Source: Molossus alvarezi (taxonomy: Eukaryota > Chordata > Mammalia > Chiroptera > Molossidae). Taken from it: a stretch of 64,000 nucleotides of DNA. A program made the position numbers and the translations under genes. The stretch spans positions 92,315 to 156,314 of the forward strand of contig JBAWUJ010000134.1 in NCBI GenBank assembly GCA_037176705.1, written 5' to 3'. A model generated the notes under the pieces. It saw only the letters and a list, made by a program, of their open reading frames with translations, did not search any database and was not told where the DNA came from. Positions 59,905 to 64,000 of the stretch are shown piece after piece (position 1 is the stretch's first letter; each line of letters begins with the position of its first letter).

Positions 59905-62588
59905 TTAAAAAACAGAAAGACAGACTAAGAGAACTGTGGAACACCATGAAACACAATAACACACACATCATAGAAGTTTGAGGAAAAGAAGAAAATGAGC
60001 AAGGGACAGAGAAAATATTTGAAGAAATAGTGTCAGAAAACACTCATAACTTGGTGAAGAAAAATGGCATATACCTTCTAGAAGCAAAAAGAGCTTCAAC
60101 TTTGAAGAATCCAAAGAGGCCCACATCTAGACACATAATAATTAAAGGGAAAAAATTAAAGAGAGAAATAGAATTTGAAACATGGCAAGAAAAAAGCAAC
60201 GGATTACCCACAAAGAAAATCACATAACCTTATCAGCTGAATGCTCAACAAAAACACTACTGGACAGAGAAGAAAGTCATGAAGCGATCAAGGTAACGAA
60301 AAACAATGATCTGAATCCAAGACTATTCTATCCACGAAGACTGCCATTGAAAATAGAAGGTGAAATAAAGGAAGAGCTTCCCAGACAAAAAGGCTAATAG
60401 AATATGTTAGCAACAAACAGCTCTCTAAGAAATGTTAAAAGGAGTGCTGTAATAAGCAGAACAAATAGGAAGAGAAATCTAACCATAATAAATGAAAATT
60501 GCAATAAATAAGTACATATCAATAATTGCCTTAAACACAAATAGATTAAACACTCCCATGAAAAGACACAGAGTACATAACATAACAATGCATAGCTCAC
60601 ATATATATTGTTTATGAGACTCAACTCACAACAAAAGTCTTACATAGGTAGAAAGTGAAGAGACGGGAAACTAGAAATAAATTACAAAAGAATACACGAA
60701 AACATTTCAAAAAAATAAGATTAAATGGCATGTTATTAAACAATGAATCGGTTCACAAGGAGATCAAGAAAAATTTAAAACTTCATGGAAACCAATGAAA
60801 GTAAACACACAACAACGCAAAATTAATGGGATTCAGTGAAAGTAGTCCTGAAAAGGAAGTTTATCCCCTACATGTCAACCTCAGAAAACAAGATTTTCTA
60901 ATTGACTATATCACATCAGAACTTAAAAAACTATAAAGAAAATGAAACATACAAATAAGAAAAACATCAGACTAATCAGTACCAAGGAATAGCAAAGAAC
61001 AGAGCAGAAAGAGACAACATAGAGACTAAAAATAATTCAAAAGATGAACAAATGGACAAATTTCTAGAAATACGTAATCTCCCAGAACTGAACGGGAGAG
61101 AGATAGAAAACGTGAAGAGACCAATCACAGCTAAGAAAATTGAAGATATAACCAAGAATCTTCCAGCAAACAAAAGCCCATGCTCGGACTGGTTCACGAG
61201 GGAGTTTTACTGAACATTCAAAGAACTAACACCCATTCTTCTCAAACTATTTCAATAAATTCAAGAAGACGGAACACTTCCAAACACACTTTCTGAGGCC
61301 AGCATAATGCTAATTCCCAAACCACATGAAGACACTATAAACTAAAGAAAACTACAGGGCAATATTTTTGATTAACACAGATGCCAAAATTCTTAACAAA
61401 ATGTTAGCAAATCAAACCCAACAACACATCAAACACATTATTCATTACGACCAAGTGGGTTAGGTTCCAGGCACTCAAGGATAAAACAATATAAGCAAAT
61501 CAATAAATGTGATACATTGCATAAACGGAATAAAAGATAAAAATCATATGATCATATAAATAATACCTAAAAAAGCATTCAAAAAAATCCAGCACCAATT
61601 TGTGATAGGAAACGCTCAGCAATGTGGGAATAGAGGGGCCATATCGCAATATAATAAAGGCCACACAGGAAAAACACAGCCAACAACATACTCAATGGGC
61701 AAAAACAAAAGGCAGTCCCCTTAAGAATGAGAACAACACAGGGATGCCCATTTGCCTCTCTTATTTAACATAGAATTGGAAGTCTTAGACAGAGCAATTA
61801 CACATGAAGAAAAAGTAAAAGGGATCCAAATTGGAAAGGAGGAAGTGAAACTGTCATTATATGCAGATGACATAATATGTTATATAGAAACCCCTAAAGA
61901 CTCTAGATTTAATAAATGAAATTGGCAAAGGGGCAAAACGCAAAATTAATGTCAAGAAATCAATGGCACTTTTGCACACCAAAGATGGAATCACAGAAAG
62001 AGAAACTAAAAAATCAACTTCATTTACCATCACAGCAAAAAAAAGTAAAATACGAAGGAATAAACTTCAGAAAAGAAGTAAAGGACATCTTCACAGATAA
62101 CTACAGGTCACTGAAATTAGAAGTGGAGGAAGATATAAAAAAGTGAGAGCATATACCTTGTTCATGGATTGGAAGAATTAACATCATTAAAATGTCCATA
62201 CTACCCAAAGCTATCTATATATTCAATGCAATCCTCACCAAAATGCCAATGACTTACTCCACTGAACTAAAACAAACACTCCAAAAGTTCATATAAAACT
62301 AAAAAAGACCCCTAGTAGCCACAGAAATCTTGAAAAAGAAGAAAAAAGTAGGAGGGATCACATGACCAGATTTCAGATTATACCACAAAGCCACTGTAAT
62401 AAAACAAAACAAAAGCCTGGTACTGGCACAGGAACATGCAGACAGGTCAATGGAACAGAATAGAGAACCCAGAAATTGACCCAAGACAATATGTTCAGTT
62501 AACATTTGACAATGTTGGCAACAACATACAGTGGAGTCAAGACAGTCTCTTCAATAAATGGTGTTGGAAAAATTAGACAGCTACTTGC

Positions 62589-62620
<32 letters not shown>

Positions 62621-63860
62621 AAAAAATGACGCTAGACCAGAACTTAACACCATACATGAGAATAAACTCGAAATGGATAAAATACTTAAATGTAACTCGT
62701 GAATCCATACAAATTCCAGAAGAAAGTGCAGGCCACAAAATTTCTGAGATAGCCAGAAGAATTTTCACTGGTATAACAACTAAAGCAACAGACACATACA
62801 CACCAAAATAAATAAATAAATAAATAAACAAACAAACAAACAAACACGTGAGACTACTTCAAACTGAAAAGCTTCTGCACAGCTAAAGAAACCATCAAAA
62901 TGAAAAGGGATTGTAATATCTGGAAGACCAAAATCGCCGATGATGCATCAGATAAGGGTTAATTTCCAAAATACAGAGTGCTTATAAAACTCAACCATAG
63001 GAAGACAAAGAATCCAATTAAGAAATGGGCAGAGGAACTAAACAGACACCTCTCCAAACAGTAAATACAAATGGTAAGAGACATATGAATAAATGCTCAA
63101 CATCACCAATCATCAGAGAGATGCAAATTAAAACAACAATGAGATATCACCACACACTTGTCAGAATGGCCGCCATGAACAAATCATCAAACTACGAGTC
63201 TTGGCGAGGGTGTGGAGAAAGGGGACTCCAGTACACTGCTGGTGGGAATGCAGACTGGTGCAGCCACTATGGAAAACAATATGGTGTTACCTCAAAAACT
63301 TAAAAATTGAACTTCCATTTGACTCAGTGATCCCACTTCTAGGAATATACACTAAGAAGCCTGAAACACCCATCAGAAAGAATATATTTATCCCCAGGTT
63401 CGTAGCAGCATTACTTACAATAGCTAAGGTCTGGACACAGCCAAGTGTCCATCAGTAGACAAATGGATAAAAAAGCTGTGGTACATATACACAATGGAGT
63501 ACTCTGCAGATGTAAGAAAGAAAAATATCTTATCTTTTGAGAATACACCGAGGGACCTGGAAAGTATTATCCTAAGCAAAACATGCCAAATAGAGAAAGA
63601 CAAGTATCATATGATCTCACTTATTTGTGGAATATAATGAACATAACAGTCTGAGGAATGGGGTAGTCCCAGAAACGTGGAAGTCGGGCACAGACTGACA
63701 ATCCCCAGAATAGGGAATGGTGGGGGAGAGATAAACCACAGAACTTATATACATGTATTCATGAACAATGCACATGGACAACAAAGCTAGGGACAGGGCA
63801 GGGAGGGAAGGGGGGCGGATCAGTGATGGGGAGGAGAAACATCTGTAACAAAAATTAATT
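59905..63860 (+). mobile_element. 5'-truncated L1 (end of ORF1, ORF2 with deletions, 3' UTR)
   Basis: 59905-60400 matches the second half of ORF1. 60500-60660 matches the ORF2 start ('aattgcaataaataagtac'; the ATG is lost). An endonuclease gap follows, then linker and RT (61030-61900) and a C-terminal region to about 63630. The 3' UTR, with a G-rich tract (63796-63815), runs to 63860. The catalytic loop near 61860 is out of frame with its surroundings. No working ORF. Confidence 0.85.
62811..62845 (+). repeat. (AAAT/AAAC)n microsatellite
   Basis: Runs of aaat then aaac units inside ORF2. They break the reading frame at the equivalent of the 'gaaaatgaacacatggg' segment. Confidence 0.9.
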
Positions 63861-63889
63861 CATTCATTCATAAAATATATTAACAATAT

Positions 63890-64000
63890 AAAATATAAAA
63901 TAAACAATAAATGGGTTTACAGGGAGATTAAGAAATACTTATAAACTTCACGGAAACCAATGAAAGTGAACAAACAACAACACAAAATCAATGGGATTCA
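63890..64000 (+). mobile_element. Start of another L1 ORF2 fragment, cut by the window end
   Basis: 'acaataaatgggtttacagg…gaaatacttataaacttcacggaaaccaatgaaag' matches the endonuclease-linker segment seen at 48020-48100 and 60740-60840. It probably continues beyond 64000. Confidence 0.7.

Overview
This is mammalian nuclear DNA, almost certainly from a bat. The evidence is several tRNA-derived SINEs of the Chiroptera VES type (the clearest is at 23875-24101) and many LINE-1 (L1) copies. The sequence has no prokaryotic organisation and no complete, convincing protein-coding gene. It is a repeat-dominated locus with two very different halves.

Left half (1-33290): a head-to-tail macrosatellite. 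Six nearly identical units start at 1, 5098, 10188, 15285, 20581 and 26115 (lengths 5097, 5090, 5097, 5296, 5534 and 5294). A partial, more diverged seventh unit (31409 to about 33290) closes the right edge. The array is open on the left, so the true copy number is unknown. Each full unit has three parts: (i) a left module of about 1.86 kb with a MIR and old L1-like 3' ends; (ii) two nested 5'-truncated L1 fragments, the younger flanked by an 8-bp duplication; (iii) a right module of about 1 kb. On the minus strand, the right module carries two short GT-AG-bounded, exon-like segments (114 and 84 bp) that stay open in all six copies. Units 1-3 and 4-6 form two subtypes, separated by a 202-bp deletion and diagnostic base changes. 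Unit 5 alone carries a VES SINE insertion.

Transition (33290-41825): low-copy sequence with a possible CTCF-like site near 33762 and a minus-strand exon-like coiled-coil segment (36329-36463). Several SINEs, L1 fragments and an ancient antisense L1 3' end also lie here.

Right half (about 34.1-64 kb): head-to-tail L1 copies, nearly all on the plus strand, from two lineages with unrelated 5' regions. Type A starts with a 'gcagtgggcagg'-like end at 37.93, 41.83 and 52.26 kb. Type B occurs at 34.44 and 45.57 kb, with a fragment at 57.7 kb. The copy at 45.57-51.30 kb is nearly full length. All ORF1 and ORF2 copies are broken.

The most interesting feature is the undescribed-looking 5.1-kb macrosatellite, its subtype structure, and the possibility that it repeats small in-phase exons of an unidentified minus-strand gene. 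Repeat-family names come from sequence recognition only, without database comparison.
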